A stretch of DNA of 64,000 nucleotides from Bradyrhizobium macuxiense (GTDB lineage Bacteria; Pseudomonadota; Alphaproteobacteria; Rhizobiales; Xanthobacteraceae), in contig NZ_VITY01000002.1 of the NCBI RefSeq assembly GCF_007993935.1, forward strand, positions 496,001 through 560,000, read 5' to 3'. The notes under the pieces were generated by a model. That model searched no databases. It saw only the letters and a program-made list of their open reading frames with translations, and was not told where the DNA came from. This document shows positions 34,401-42,613 of the stretch, in pieces. Position numbers and translations under genes: made by a program. Numbering within the stretch: the first letter of the stretch is position 1; each line of letters starts with the position of its first letter.

Positions 34401-35260
34401 ACAGACTTGTTGTTGCCGGCGACAACGGTCGTATCGACCACCAGCGTTCCGCCGCTATAGGTGTTGACGCCGGACAGTTGGACGTTCGAGGTCCCCGACG
34501 CGGACGAGTCGATCAGGCGCAGGACACCAGCGCCGGCGCCGTCGGCGATCACGCCCTGAAGATTGACCTGAGCACCGTTCGCATCGACAGTGCCGCCGGC
34601 CGCGTTGACCGCGATGGTGTTGGAGAAGGCGACGCTCGAAACCGTCGGCGACTGCATCTGAAAGGTGCCGCCGTTGAGCATGATGGTGCCGGTGCCGACC
34701 GAATTCGCATTCGTCACCTGCACTGTGCCCGCCGAGATCAAGGTGCCGCCGGTGTAGCCGTTGGTGCCCGCGAGCACCAGCGTGCTGTTGCCGAGCTGCT
34801 GCACCATCACTCCCGGCGCAAAGGCGTCGTTGATGTTGGCGTTGATGGTGATGGTCTGGTCGCTGTTGGCCCGATTGATCAGGCCGCCGGTTGGCCCGGC
34901 CAGGGCGAAGCCGACCGGATTGCCGCCGACCGTGTATGACTGCGAATTGGCCGTGAAGGTCCAGGAGTCCGGAAGCATCGGCCCGGCGCCGACAGTGACC
35001 GTCGCAGATCCCGTCGAGCCGAAGATCGCCGACTGCGTGGGGAAGATCGGCGGCGCGCCGGGCGACGTGGTCGACCAATTGGTCGAGAGTTGATAGTCGG
35101 CCGTGGCGGTCGAGCTGCCGGTGCCGCCCCACGTGAAGCTTTGAGCCTGTGCCGAACCGAACGGCAATGCGATTGCACTGCTCAAGGCGCAGAGCAAGAG
35201 CGCTATCACGCCTCCCCGCGGCCAACATCCAAATGAAAAAAACGACGAACCAAAATGCAC
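31409..35260 (-). CDS. Autotransporter (type Va) with beta-helical repeat passenger
   Basis: About 1283 aa. A signal peptide (GGVIALLLCALSSAIALPFG, cleavage near AQAQ) precedes a passenger of roughly 950 residues made of Gly/Thr/Asn-rich beta-helix repeats. Several copies of TYTGGTL-type autotransporter-associated repeats are present (NTYSGGTLVV, NTYTGGTTI, NTYTGSTVV). Around residues 420-680 is a ladder of ~20-residue units such as STAGNATVSN and SSAGNATFTN. The C-terminal ~290 residues form the outer-membrane beta-barrel, starting near FAQRWSVWAAGYGG and ending MRYTW with the usual terminal aromatic. GGGGG lies 8 nt before the GTG at 35260; TTG 35275 would be the longest alternative. It is likely surface exposed, possibly adhesive. 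Confidence 0.88.
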   Translation of the reverse strand: MHFGSSFFSFGCWPRGGVIALLLCALSSAIALPFGSAQAQSFTWGGTGSSTATADYQLSTNWSTTSPGAPPIFPTQSAIFGSTGSATVTVGAGPMLPDSWTFTANSQSYTVGGNPVGFALAGPTGGLINRANSDQTITINANINDAFAPGVMVQQLGNSTLVLAGTNGYTGGTLISAGTVQVTNANSVGTGTIMLNGGTFQMQSPTVSSVAFSNTIAVNAAGGTVDANGAQVNLQGVIADGAGAGVLRLIDSSASGTSNVQLSGVNTYSGGTLVVDTTVVAGNNKSVGSGTVTLDNASFQADGLSNLTFGNNFKVNASAIGSSIDANGTTLTIAGNITDGNGPGKLTVLDNSGGLGRVVLTGANTYTGGTTICDCATLQLGDATHTASIVGQVNVDGKFDIVNANTAGITKIVNDGFSGIATTTFYNSTTASTATIVNVNSGVTEFRDSSTAGNATVSNTNGALTIFRDTSSAGNATFTNTNGGTVVFGDALGPPGGLDTSTAGKAVFDNHDGGGVVFLGHTNAGQATITNGNNGGSTQFFEFSSAGSATITTTATGYIAFFQNSTAASATIDNSGLTYFGTSGFSLTEAPTAGNATIINRSGGALTFDAYATAGNAAITTESGANVRFAGNSTGGAAQFITNGTGFVDFGGSLGPGGDGRITAGSIAGSGTYYIGGGNTLAVGGNNLSTNVSGVIADSNPCGCGPAGPGNLEKTGSGTLILSGANTYTGSTVVNGGVLQVDGSIVSSSSVTVNSGGALSGSGTVGNTTIASGGILLPGNAAPGSFLNVAGNLAFQSGALYLVGLNSTASTSAKVAGGATLAGSVGVSVAAGSTVMKQYTILSTAGGRSGAFAGVDSTGLPSGLVATLGYDANHAYLNFALDYAAKSKLNVNQSNVATTLQNFFNANGGINAAYAGLSPNGLTQVSGEGATGSQQATFNAMIQFIGLLTDPFVAGRDGGVSDGAGAVPFAEESASLAYAARKSEPHDALAAIYTKVPPQQLDFAQRWSVWAAGYGGSQTTGGNAALGSNNSSSSVYGTAVGADYRFSPNTIAGVALAGGGTSFSVNGLGWGRSDLFQAGAFVRHTIGAAYLSAALAYGSQDITTDRIVTAAGVDRLRANFNANAWSGRLEGGYRYATPWIGLTPYAAAQFASFELPAYAESVVAGGGAFALNYAAKSVTDVRSELGLRTDKSFAVDGGILTLRGRVAWAHDFNPNRNVGAVFQALPGAAFVVNGAAQASDSALTTASLEMKWRNGWSAAATFEGEFSGVTQSYAGKGVMRYTW

Positions 35261-35454
35261 TTGCACTGCCCCCAAAACGCTCTGCGGCGTTCTTGGGTTC
35301 AGGTTAGCATGCGGCGAACGCGCGGTTGCTGATTGTCTCCGAAATCCGTCGTTTCAGCATCAGCGGCTCAAAGTTTTCGGGCGATCTGTTGTACCCGCGC
35401 AACGATTAGAGTGTGCGCCTTCGCAACCAGCGCACGATCCTCGCCCCGCCGCCG

Positions 35455-36462
35455 TCAGGCGTTCGGCGAGGGCTCGCCGGCCGCGGTCAGCAACTGCGAC
35501 CGTCTGACGCGCTCGCGATGCGCGGTGTAGAGGCCGGAGGCGACGATGAAGCCGGCGCCGAGGATGGTCCAATGGTCGGGCACTTCACCGAAGATCAGGA
35601 AGCCGAGGATGCTGACCCAGAGCAGCTGCGTGTAGGAGAACGGCGCGAGCACCGACGCATCGCCGTAGCGGAACGCGAGCACCACGATCCATTGTCCGAC
35701 GGTGGACGCAACACCAATCAGGATGCCGAACATGATGTCGTGCCAGCTCGGCGTGACCCAGACGAACGGCACCAGCGCGCTGACGATGGCGACGCCGACA
35801 ATGGACGAATAGGTCATCACCGTGATTGGTCGTTCGCTGCCGCTCATCATGCGCGTCAGGATCAACGTGCCGGCCCAGGCCAGCGCGGAGACGATCGGGA
35901 AGACCGCGGCGGGATGGAAGGCGCTGGTGCCCGGTCGCAGGATGATGAACACGCCGGCGAGGCCAACCGCGGTCGCGATCCAGCGCCGCATGCCGACCCT
36001 CTCGCCGAGGAACGCGATCGACAGCGCGGTGACGAACAGCGGCGAGACGAAGCTGGTGGCCGAGGCCTCGGCGATCGGCAAAAAGCCGAGCCCCGTGATG
36101 AAGATCAGCGACGAGCCGAGCAGCGCGGCGCCGCGCAGCACATGCAGGCCGGGACGGCTGCTGCGCAGCGCGAACAGCGGCGAGCCGGGCAGCATCGCCG
36201 GCGTCATGATCAGCGCGAACACCAGGAAGCGGATCCAGGCGATCTCGATCGAAGGCAGCGAGGACGAGAGATATTTTGCGGTGACGTCCGATGTTCCCAG
36301 AAACACGGTCGACAGCAGGATCAGCGCGATGCCCTTGAACGGCCGGTCGGTGCGGGCCGGCGCTTTGCTCGCCAGGCTCGTCGTTGCGGGCGTCGTCTTA
36401 ACGGGCAAAGAAAGGGGAACGCTGTCCAGCCTGGCGGCTACGGCGGCGGGGGGCGGTGTCAC
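35455..36462 (-). CDS. DMT-family transporter (EamA domains)
   Basis: A 335-aa inner-membrane protein with about ten hydrophobic segments in two EamA halves. The first half is marked by FLGTSDVTAKYLSSSLPSIE and FLPIAEASATSFVSPLFV, the second by VASTVGQWIVVLAFRYGDAS and PFSYTQLLWVSILG. Members export metabolites or amino acids; the substrate is unknown. The open frame extends to 36591, but the sequence before the GTG at 36462 is non-typical and GAGA precedes that GTG, so I start there. It points the same way as the autotransporter, 195 bp upstream of it, so separate transcription is likely. Confidence 0.83.
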   Translation of the reverse strand: MTPPPAAVAARLDSVPLSLPVKTTPATTSLASKAPARTDRPFKGIALILLSTVFLGTSDVTAKYLSSSLPSIEIAWIRFLVFALIMTPAMLPGSPLFALRSSRPGLHVLRGAALLGSSLIFITGLGFLPIAEASATSFVSPLFVTALSIAFLGERVGMRRWIATAVGLAGVFIILRPGTSAFHPAAVFPIVSALAWAGTLILTRMMSGSERPITVMTYSSIVGVAIVSALVPFVWVTPSWHDIMFGILIGVASTVGQWIVVLAFRYGDASVLAPFSYTQLLWVSILGFLIFGEVPDHWTILGAGFIVASGLYTAHRERVRRSQLLTAAGEPSPNA

Positions 36463-36645
36463 GGCAATCTCGATGAGCAAAATAAGGGGAATCTGCTGTT
36501 CGTACAGAACGCCAATTCCGCCGCGAGAACAATGCCCGAAAACGGGACTCCGATATGCGTCAGCGCGCGCGGCGGCCCGCCGCAGCCACAATGCGGCCGC
36601 AGCTGCAACAGTTTGTTAACATTTGTGTGGGGCGGAGCGTCTGAC

Positions 36646-36664
36646 TCCCGCGAATTTCGCGGGA
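36646..36664. terminator. Terminator-like hairpin after aldo/keto reductase
   Basis: TCCCGCGAATTTCGCGGGA is a perfect 9-bp stem with a one-base centre, 23 bp downstream of the reductase stop codon on the minus strand. There is no T-run, so it may act with Rho or as an mRNA end. Confidence 0.45.
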
Positions 36665-36686
36665 CTGTGTTGTGTGATGTGGTTGT

Positions 36687-37526
36687 TCAGAGCATCGGCA
36701 GCGAGCGCGGCTTCGGCCCGCGCGCGAACGCTGCGTCGAGTGCGGCGAGTTCGTCGCCGCTGAGCCTGAGCATTCCCGCCGCTGCATTCTCCGTCGCGTG
36801 GTCCGCATTCGATGCCTTCGGAATTGTCAGCACCGACGGCAGCCGCGTGAGGAAGCTCAGCGCGACCTGGCGCGGCGTCGCCTTGTGCTTCTCCGCGATC
36901 GATTGCAGCACCGTGCCGGCCTTGCTCGACGGCGAGGGAAAATCATTGTGCCCGAACGGCGAGTAGGCAACCACGGCCACGCCGTGCTGCTCGCACCATG
37001 GAATCACGGCGTGCTCGATGGCGCGCTCCTGCAGATGGTAGAGCACCTGATTGCAGGCGATCTTGCCCTCGCCTGCGACGTCGAGCAGTTCGTCGAGATC
37101 CTCGGTGTCGAAATTGCTGACGCCCCAGGAGCGGATCTTGCCGGCGGCGATCAGATCGTCGAACGCCGCGACCGTCTCAGCCAGCGGATAGGTTCCGCGC
37201 CAATGCAGCAGGTAACAATCGAGGCGATCGGTCTTCAATCGCTTCAGCGAGCGCTCGCAGGCGGTGACGGTGCCGCGCCGCGAGGCGTTGCTCGGCAGGA
37301 CTTTCGAGACCAGGAACAGCTCGTCGCGGCGGCCAACGATCGCATCGGCGATCACGAGCTCGGCGTCGCCATACATCTCGGCGGTATCGATATGCGTCAT
37401 GCCGGCATCGATGCCGCGCTTCAGCGCAGCGACGGCCGCCTTGCGGTCACCGCGATCGAGATACCAGGTGCCCTGCCCGATCACCGAGACCTGCGGGCCG
37501 TTGTTGCCGATTTTTTTTGTCTGCAC
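36687..37526 (-). CDS. Aldo/keto reductase
   Basis: A 279-aa TIM-barrel NADPH-dependent reductase. The catalytic tetrad is visible as Asp and Tyr in HIDTAEMYG, Lys in VSKVLP and His in YLLHWRG. The cofactor loop is IPKASNADHATENA near residue 240. It resembles the YeaE-type clade; substrates are probably small aldehydes such as methylglyoxal. The start is GTG 37526, set by GAGG 7 nt upstream; the longer open frame runs into a dispersed repeat and is not real coding. It stands alone between the DMT transporter and repeat copy 7. Confidence 0.87.
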   Translation of the reverse strand: MQTKKIGNNGPQVSVIGQGTWYLDRGDRKAAVAALKRGIDAGMTHIDTAEMYGDAELVIADAIVGRRDELFLVSKVLPSNASRRGTVTACERSLKRLKTDRLDCYLLHWRGTYPLAETVAAFDDLIAAGKIRSWGVSNFDTEDLDELLDVAGEGKIACNQVLYHLQERAIEHAVIPWCEQHGVAVVAYSPFGHNDFPSPSSKAGTVLQSIAEKHKATPRQVALSFLTRLPSVLTIPKASNADHATENAAAGMLRLSGDELAALDAAFARGPKPRSLPML

Positions 37527-37599
37527 GATCGCCTCGTTCTGCGTGGTTGGTATCTCGCCCCACGAAGATAGAGGAAACAAGCAATCATGTCTCCACATC

Positions 37600-37719
37600 G
37601 TCGTCCCGGCGAAGGCCGGGACCCATAACCACAGAAGCAAGTTGCGAAGGTTGCTGCGGCCCCAGCGTGTCTAACAACGGGGATTCGGGGTTATGGGTCC
37701 CGGCTTTCGCCGGGACGAC
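37600..37719. repeat. ~120 bp inverted-repeat element, copy 7
   Basis: The ends are GTCGTCCCGGCGAAGGCCGG and CCGGCTTTCGCCGGGACGAC. It lies between the aldo/keto reductase promoter side and the aldehyde dehydrogenase stop, 40 bp from the latter. Confidence 0.9.
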
Positions 37720-37759
37720 AGCTGTTTTTGTGGCGCGCGCTCGCGCCTCTCAACAGTCC

Positions 37760-39244
37760 TTAAACGTTGAGATTCATCCACACCGCCTTCGGCTCGGTAA
37801 AGTTGTCGAGCGCGGCAGTGCCGTGCTCGCGGCCGAGGCCGGAGTCGCGTTCGCCGCCCCATGGCAGCCGCACATCGGTGTAGCCATAGGTGTTGATCCA
37901 CACCGTGCCGGCGCGGGTCTTCTTGGCAAAGCGCTGCACGCGGCCCATATCGGCGCTCCAGACGCCGGCGGCGAGGCTGTAAGCGGTGCCGTTGGCGATG
38001 CGCAGCGCATCGGCCTCATCCTTGAACTTGATCACGCTGACGACGGGACCGAAGATCTCCTCCTGCGAGATGCGCATCTCATGCGCGACATTGGCGAACA
38101 CCGCGGGGCTGATGAAATAGCCGCGGTCGCCGACACGTGCGCCACCCGTGGCGAGCTGCGCGCCTTCGTTCTTGCCGATCTCGACATAGTCGAGGATCGA
38201 GCGCATCTGCTTTTCGGAGATGACCGGTCCGAGCGCGGTGGCACGATCCGCGGGATCGCCGATGCGCAGGCTTTCGGCGCGCGCAACCAGCCGCTCGACC
38301 ACCTCGTCATAGGCGCTCTCCTGCACCAGCACGCGCGAGCCGGCAGAGCAGACCTGCCCGGCATTGAAGAAGATGCCGGCGGCGGCAGCCTTGGCGGCGG
38401 CTTCGAGATTGGCGTCGTCGAAGATCACATTTGCGGACTTGCCGCCGAGTTCGAGCGAGACGCGTTTGAAGTTGCCGGCGGCGCCCTTCATGATGCCGCG
38501 GCCGACGCCGGGCGAGCCGGTGAACGTCACCTTGTCGACATCAGGATGATTGACCAGCGCGTCGCCGACGATGCGGCCGGGCCCGGTCACGATGTTGAGC
38601 ACGCCCTTCGGCAGGCCGGCCTCGAGCGCGAGCTCGCCGATCCGCAACGCCGACAGCGACGTCAACTCGGCCGGCTTCATGACCACTGTGCAGCCGCAGG
38701 CCAGCGCCGGCGCGAGCTTCCACATGCCGATCATCAGCGGGAAATTCCACGGTACGATCGCGGCAACCACGCCGACCGGCTCGCGCATCGTGTAGGTGAG
38801 CGCGTCGTCGCGCGTCGAGACCACGTCGCCGCTGATCTTGTCGGCCCAGCCGGCGTAATAGGTCAGCGTGTCGATGGCGGCGGGAAAATCCTGGCGCAGC
38901 ACGCCTGCGATCGGCTTGCCGGCGTCGAGGCTCTCGAGCGCGACAATCTCGTCGGCATGCTGCTTCAACAGCTCGGCCCATTTCAGCAGGATGTGGCCGC
39001 GCTCGGCCGCGCGCATGCTGCGCCAGGGGCTCTCGAAGGCGCGGCGAGCGGCGGCGACCGCGCGGTCGACGTCGAGCTCATTGCCTTCGGCAACGGTTGC
39101 GATCACCTGCTCGGTGGCGGGATTGAGGGACTTGAAGGTCTTTCCGGACAGCGAGCGGACGCGGGCGCCGTCGATCAGCAGCAATTCGTCCCGGACGGTC
39201 GGGGCGCGGCGGGTGTCACGTTCATAGTCATATGCAACTGACAT
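37760..39244 (-). CDS. Aldehyde dehydrogenase (betaine/aminoaldehyde type)
   Basis: A 494-aa NAD-dependent aldehyde dehydrogenase. Visible are VPWNFPLMIGMWKLAPALACG (oxyanion Asn), FTGSPGVGRGIMKGAA, LELGGKSANVIF with the general-base Glu, and FNAGQVCSAGSR with the catalytic Cys. The layout is closest to the PuuC/BetB/indole-acetaldehyde group, but the substrate is not certain. AGGAGG is followed by AAATATGATG; ATG 39244 has the better spacing (7 nt) and 39247 is possible. A ModE-like/PBP regulator is transcribed divergently from 39361 and likely controls it. Confidence 0.9.
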   Translation of the reverse strand: MSVAYDYERDTRRAPTVRDELLLIDGARVRSLSGKTFKSLNPATEQVIATVAEGNELDVDRAVAAARRAFESPWRSMRAAERGHILLKWAELLKQHADEIVALESLDAGKPIAGVLRQDFPAAIDTLTYYAGWADKISGDVVSTRDDALTYTMREPVGVVAAIVPWNFPLMIGMWKLAPALACGCTVVMKPAELTSLSALRIGELALEAGLPKGVLNIVTGPGRIVGDALVNHPDVDKVTFTGSPGVGRGIMKGAAGNFKRVSLELGGKSANVIFDDANLEAAAKAAAAGIFFNAGQVCSAGSRVLVQESAYDEVVERLVARAESLRIGDPADRATALGPVISEKQMRSILDYVEIGKNEGAQLATGGARVGDRGYFISPAVFANVAHEMRISQEEIFGPVVSVIKFKDEADALRIANGTAYSLAAGVWSADMGRVQRFAKKTRAGTVWINTYGYTDVRLPWGGERDSGLGREHGTAALDNFTEPKAVWMNLNV

Positions 39245-39360
39245 CATATTTCCTCCTGGTGTTGCCTTCAACCTAGGAGGCTTTGAAGCGCAGTAAATAT
39301 GATATCTTGTGCCTATTGGCATGCCAGGATATGAAGTCAACTTCATAAATGGTGAGCACA

Positions 39361-40446
39361 ATGCTGCAAATCGAGATCGAGACCGTCTGGCGCTTCCGCA
39401 AGGAGAACTCACCGCAGACCGCGGTCGTGATGCTCGGCATCCTCAATGAGATCAGGAAGACCGGTAAGATCACCAGCGCCGCCACCGACGCGCAGCTGTC
39501 GTATCGCCACGTCTGGAACCTGATCGAGCAATGGTCCGACTTCTTCGGCGTTCCGCTGGTGGAAACCCAGCGCGGCAAGGGCTCGAAACTGACGCCGTTC
39601 GGCGAGAAGCTGGTGTGGGCCGGCGAACGCATGCAGGCGCGGCTCGGGTTGCAACTCGAGAACCTCGCGCAGGAACTGGTCACCGAGATCAAGCCGTTCC
39701 TCGAGCAGCGGCCGCAGGTGATCCGGGTCCATGCCAGCCACGGCTTTGCGGTGTCCAAGCTGCGCGAGTTCCTCGATCGCGCAGGCGGCGTGGGCGTCGA
39801 CCTGCGCTATGTCAGCAACCAGAACTCGCTGGTCTCGCTGGCGCAGGGTGCATGCGATCTCTCCGGCGTGCATCTGCCGCACGGCGAGTTGCGGGCACAG
39901 GGCATCAAGGCCTGCCGCGAATGGTTGGATCCGCGCGAGGACCGCGCGATCAATTTCGTGACGCGCGAAATGGGCCTGATGGTCAAGCGCGGCAACCCGC
40001 TGAAGATCACTTCCCTGAAGGACCTGGTCGCAAGCAAGGCCCGCTTCGTCAACCGCGATCATGATTCCGGCACGCGGCTGCTGTTCGATCAATTGCTGGC
40101 GCTGCACAAGATCCCGGCAAGCCGGATCAACGGCGCCCAGCACATGGAGTTCACCCACGCCGCGGTCGCCGCCTACGTCGCAAGCGGCATGGCGGATGCG
40201 AGCTTCGGCGTCGAGGCCGCCGCACGGCAGTTCGGGCTCGACTTCATCCGCCTGCTGACGGAAGATTACTTCTTCGTCTGCAAGCGTGCGTTCCTCGAGA
40301 CCGAGCCGATGGAGCGGGTGCTCGACATCATCAAGAGCAGCGAGTTTCACAAGGCAGTGGGCGCCCTTCCCGGCTATGTCGCCTCCAATACCGGCGCCGT
40401 CAGCGGCGTGAAGGATTTTCTCGAGAAGATGCATTCGAACCGCTGA
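39361..40446 (+). CDS. Transcriptional regulator: ModE/LysR-like HTH fused to periplasmic-binding-like domain
   Basis: A 361-aa one-component regulator. The first ~85 residues hold a ModE-type winged HTH (GKITSAATDAQLSYRHVWNL followed by FGVPLVETQRGKGSKLTPFG). From about residue 105 a type-2 periplasmic-binding-like domain follows (VIRVHASHGFAVSKLREFL, then SLVSLAQGACDLSGVHLP and NRDHDSGTRLLFDQLL). This domain pairing is known in molybdate/tungstate-related regulators and in regulators of unknown ligand. It is divergent from the aldehyde dehydrogenase gene. ATG 39361 is preceded by GGTGAG; ATG 39349 is the alternative. The ligand is unknown; tetrahedral oxyanions or small acids are possible. 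Confidence 0.82.
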   Translation: MLQIEIETVWRFRKENSPQTAVVMLGILNEIRKTGKITSAATDAQLSYRHVWNLIEQWSDFFGVPLVETQRGKGSKLTPFGEKLVWAGERMQARLGLQLENLAQELVTEIKPFLEQRPQVIRVHASHGFAVSKLREFLDRAGGVGVDLRYVSNQNSLVSLAQGACDLSGVHLPHGELRAQGIKACREWLDPREDRAINFVTREMGLMVKRGNPLKITSLKDLVASKARFVNRDHDSGTRLLFDQLLALHKIPASRINGAQHMEFTHAAVAAYVASGMADASFGVEAAARQFGLDFIRLLTEDYFFVCKRAFLETEPMERVLDIIKSSEFHKAVGALPGYVASNTGAVSGVKDFLEKMHSNR

Positions 40447-40555
40447 TCCGATACGATCCCTTGTACGATCAGCTTGTACGATCCCTTGCGACTGGACTCG
40501 TTCCGATCCGTTGCGCTATATTTGAGATTATATAGCGAAAGTCTGGACGTTGAAG

Positions 40556-41293
40556 ATGCGACCAACCCGCTCCGCCATTGCCATCCGCCATGTGGCGTTC
40601 GAGGATCTCGGGCTGCTTGCTCCGATCATGGAACGCGCGGGCTGGAGCGTGGCGTTCTGCGACGCCCCGGTCGACGACCTCTCCGATCGCGCAATCCGCG
40701 ATGCCGATCTCCTGATCGTGCTGGGCGGGCCGATCGGGGTCTATGAGACCGAGACCTATCCGTTCCTTGCGACCGAGATCGCGCTGCTGGAACACCGTCT
40801 GCGCCGCGACCTGCCGACGCTCGGCATCTGCCTCGGCGCGCAACTGATGGCGCAGGCGCTCGGCGGCCGCGTGTTCCCCGGCAAGGTGAAGGAAATCGGC
40901 TGGGGGCCGGTCGACCTGACGCCTGAAGGCAAATCATCCTGCCTGCGCAATCTGCACGCCAACGTGCTGCACTGGCACGGCGATACGTTTGACCTGCCGA
41001 GCGATGCGGTACGGCTGGCCTCGAACGCCAACTACGAGAACCAGGCCTTCGCCTGGGGCCGCAACGCGCTGGCGCTGCAATTCCACCTCGAGGCCGATCC
41101 GCGGCAGCTTGAGGAATGGTATGTCGGCCACGCCGTCGAACTGTCGGCGGCGAAGGTCTCGATATCAGAACTGCGCGCAACGACGCAGGCGCTGGCGAGG
41201 CCGGTCGCCGCGCAGGCCGAGCAGGTGTTCAGCGACTGGCTTCTTTCCATCGCACCGGCCGACGGCGTCCGTCGCTCCAGCGCCGGCGCGTAA
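40556..41293 (+). CDS. Class I glutamine amidotransferase (GMP synthase GATase-like)
   Basis: A 245-aa stand-alone GATase1 domain. The nucleophile is Cys92 in GICLGAQ, and the His-Glu of the triad are in LQFHLEAD near residue 180. The oxyanion segment is VLGGPIG. It hydrolyses glutamine or a gamma-glutamyl compound; the partner or acceptor is unknown. The upstream 109 bp gap carries short direct repeats of TTGTACGATC (near 40461 and 40473). The ATG at 40556 is used; a TTG two codons earlier is also open. It is convergent with the doxX-like gene, 25 bp apart. Confidence 0.87.
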   Translation: MRPTRSAIAIRHVAFEDLGLLAPIMERAGWSVAFCDAPVDDLSDRAIRDADLLIVLGGPIGVYETETYPFLATEIALLEHRLRRDLPTLGICLGAQLMAQALGGRVFPGKVKEIGWGPVDLTPEGKSSCLRNLHANVLHWHGDTFDLPSDAVRLASNANYENQAFAWGRNALALQFHLEADPRQLEEWYVGHAVELSAAKVSISELRATTQALARPVAAQAEQVFSDWLLSIAPADGVRRSSAGA

Positions 41294-41318
41294 GCCGCCG
41301 CCGCTGTGGCCGCAGCAA

Positions 41319-41756
41319 TCAGGAGCCTGCACGCACGGCGTAGCTTCCCGGCCCATAGGCCGCGATGAGCGCGAGCGCGCCAAGCAGGCCAAGGTTCTTC
41401 AGAAAGTTGATGGTCTGGGCGACGACCTGCGCCTCGGGCGCGGCCCAGAAATTGTGAAACATCAGCGTCGCGGCGATCGTGAACAGGAACAGGACGCCAG
41501 CCGCCTGCCGCGCGAACAGGCCGAGCACCAGCGCCATGCCGCAGCCAAGCTCGACCGCGGTCGCACCCGCCGCAAGCACCGCACCGATGCCGTCGGCGCC
41601 GCCGAGGCGTCCGGCGGTCACGGAGAAGGCCATCAGCTTGCCGATGCCGCTGTAGAGAAACAGCGGTGCGATCGCCAGCCGGGCAAACAGCAGGACCCAG
41701 GAATCGGAAAGCCGCCCGGTCTTGTCGGCCGCCGCAATGTGAGTGGAACTTGACAT
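41319..41756 (-). CDS. DoxX family membrane protein
   Basis: A 145-aa protein with four hydrophobic helices, the size and topology of DoxX/DoxD. LFLYSGIGKLMAF near residue 33 and FTIAATLMFHNFW near 90 are family hallmarks. DoxX-like proteins are integral membrane proteins linked to redox or quinone biology, with no single known role. Its ATG overlaps the stop codon of the hydroxyquinol dioxygenase gene by one base (TGATG), so it is translationally coupled to the resorcylate operon and likely serves it, for example in thiol or quinone protection. Confidence 0.87.
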   Translation of the reverse strand: MSSSTHIAAADKTGRLSDSWVLLFARLAIAPLFLYSGIGKLMAFSVTAGRLGGADGIGAVLAAGATAVELGCGMALVLGLFARQAAGVLFLFTIAATLMFHNFWAAPEAQVVAQTINFLKNLGLLGALALIAAYGPGSYAVRAGS

Positions 41757-42613
41757 CAGCTGTCTCCTTTGATGTTGGGAAGCGGTTTCAAACCAAACCG
41801 GTATGTGAGGCCGCGCTGAACTTTTCCGGATTGGTCCTCGCAGGAGAACGGCGCAATCAGCGAATTCTTGACGCCGAACACCGCATCGGAATCCAGATAC
41901 GGACTTTCCGCATCGAAGATGTGAGTGATCAGCGTCTCATAGCCTTCGGCGGCGATCATGAAATGGACATGCGCCGGGCGATACGGGTGGCGCCCGAGCG
42001 CCTCGAGCATCCGGCCGACAGGGCCGTCATGCGGGATCGGATAGAACGCCGGCATGATCGATGTAAAGGCGAACCGTCCGTCGCCATCGGTCCTGAACCG
42101 CGCCCGCATCGCGAGCGATTGCAGGTCCGCCTGCTGGACGTCGTAATAGCCGTCGTCGTCGGCATGCCACACATCGACCGTCGCCCCGGCCAGCGGCCGG
42201 CCATCTGACGCGCAGACGACGCCGTTCACGCTGAGCTTCTCGCCGTCGATGCCGGCGGAGATATCGGCACCGAGCGGCAGTTCGGGCGCGGCGGCAACGA
42301 AGAACGGCCCCAGCACCGTCGTCTCGGTTGCGCCTTCGGGCATCCGGTGGTTGATCGCGTCGACCAGCATCGAGACGCCGAGCGTGTCGGACAGCAGAAT
42401 GAACTCCTGCCGCTTGTCGCTGCACATCTGTCCCGTCCGGGTGAGGAAATCGATCGCCGCATTCCATTCGTCGAAGCTGAGCTCGATGTCGCGCACGAAA
42501 TCATGCAGGTGGCGCACGAGGCTCGTCACCACCGTCTTGAGGCGCGCATCCCTGGTCTGCGCCAGGCTGTCGACCACAGCTTCGGTGATGTTGTGCTCGT
42601 CGAAATCACGCAT
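41756..42613 (-). CDS. graB: Hydroxyquinol 1,2-dioxygenase (intradiol)
   Basis: A 285-aa intradiol dioxygenase. The Fe(III) ligands are two Tyr (HADDDGYYDVQ and AFYPIPHDGP) and two His (RPAHVHFMI). The N-terminal dimerisation domain is present (about residues 1-100). It opens 1,2,4-trihydroxybenzene between C1 and C2 to give maleylacetate. The assignment to hydroxyquinol rather than catechol rests on its operon partner, maleylacetate reductase, and on the decarboxylase upstream. Its start lies inside the 3' end of the reductase gene (8 bp overlap). A paralogue is encoded at 53126-54040. Confidence 0.9.
   Translation of the reverse strand: MRDFDEHNITEAVVDSLAQTRDARLKTVVTSLVRHLHDFVRDIELSFDEWNAAIDFLTRTGQMCSDKRQEFILLSDTLGVSMLVDAINHRMPEGATETTVLGPFFVAAAPELPLGADISAGIDGEKLSVNGVVCASDGRPLAGATVDVWHADDDGYYDVQQADLQSLAMRARFRTDGDGRFAFTSIMPAFYPIPHDGPVGRMLEALGRHPYRPAHVHFMIAAEGYETLITHIFDAESPYLDSDAVFGVKNSLIAPFSCEDQSGKVQRGLTYRFGLKPLPNIKGDS

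Noticed and set aside
33698..34939. 413-codon plus-strand ORF inside the autotransporter
   Set aside because: Antisense of the repeat passenger; the composition is Arg/Asp/Gly-rich without motifs.
40450..40500. Direct repeats TTGTACGATC before the glutamine amidotransferase as an operator
   Set aside because: Only two close copies plus partial ones; no symmetry and no nearby regulator that would fit, so I left it as a note in the gene entry.
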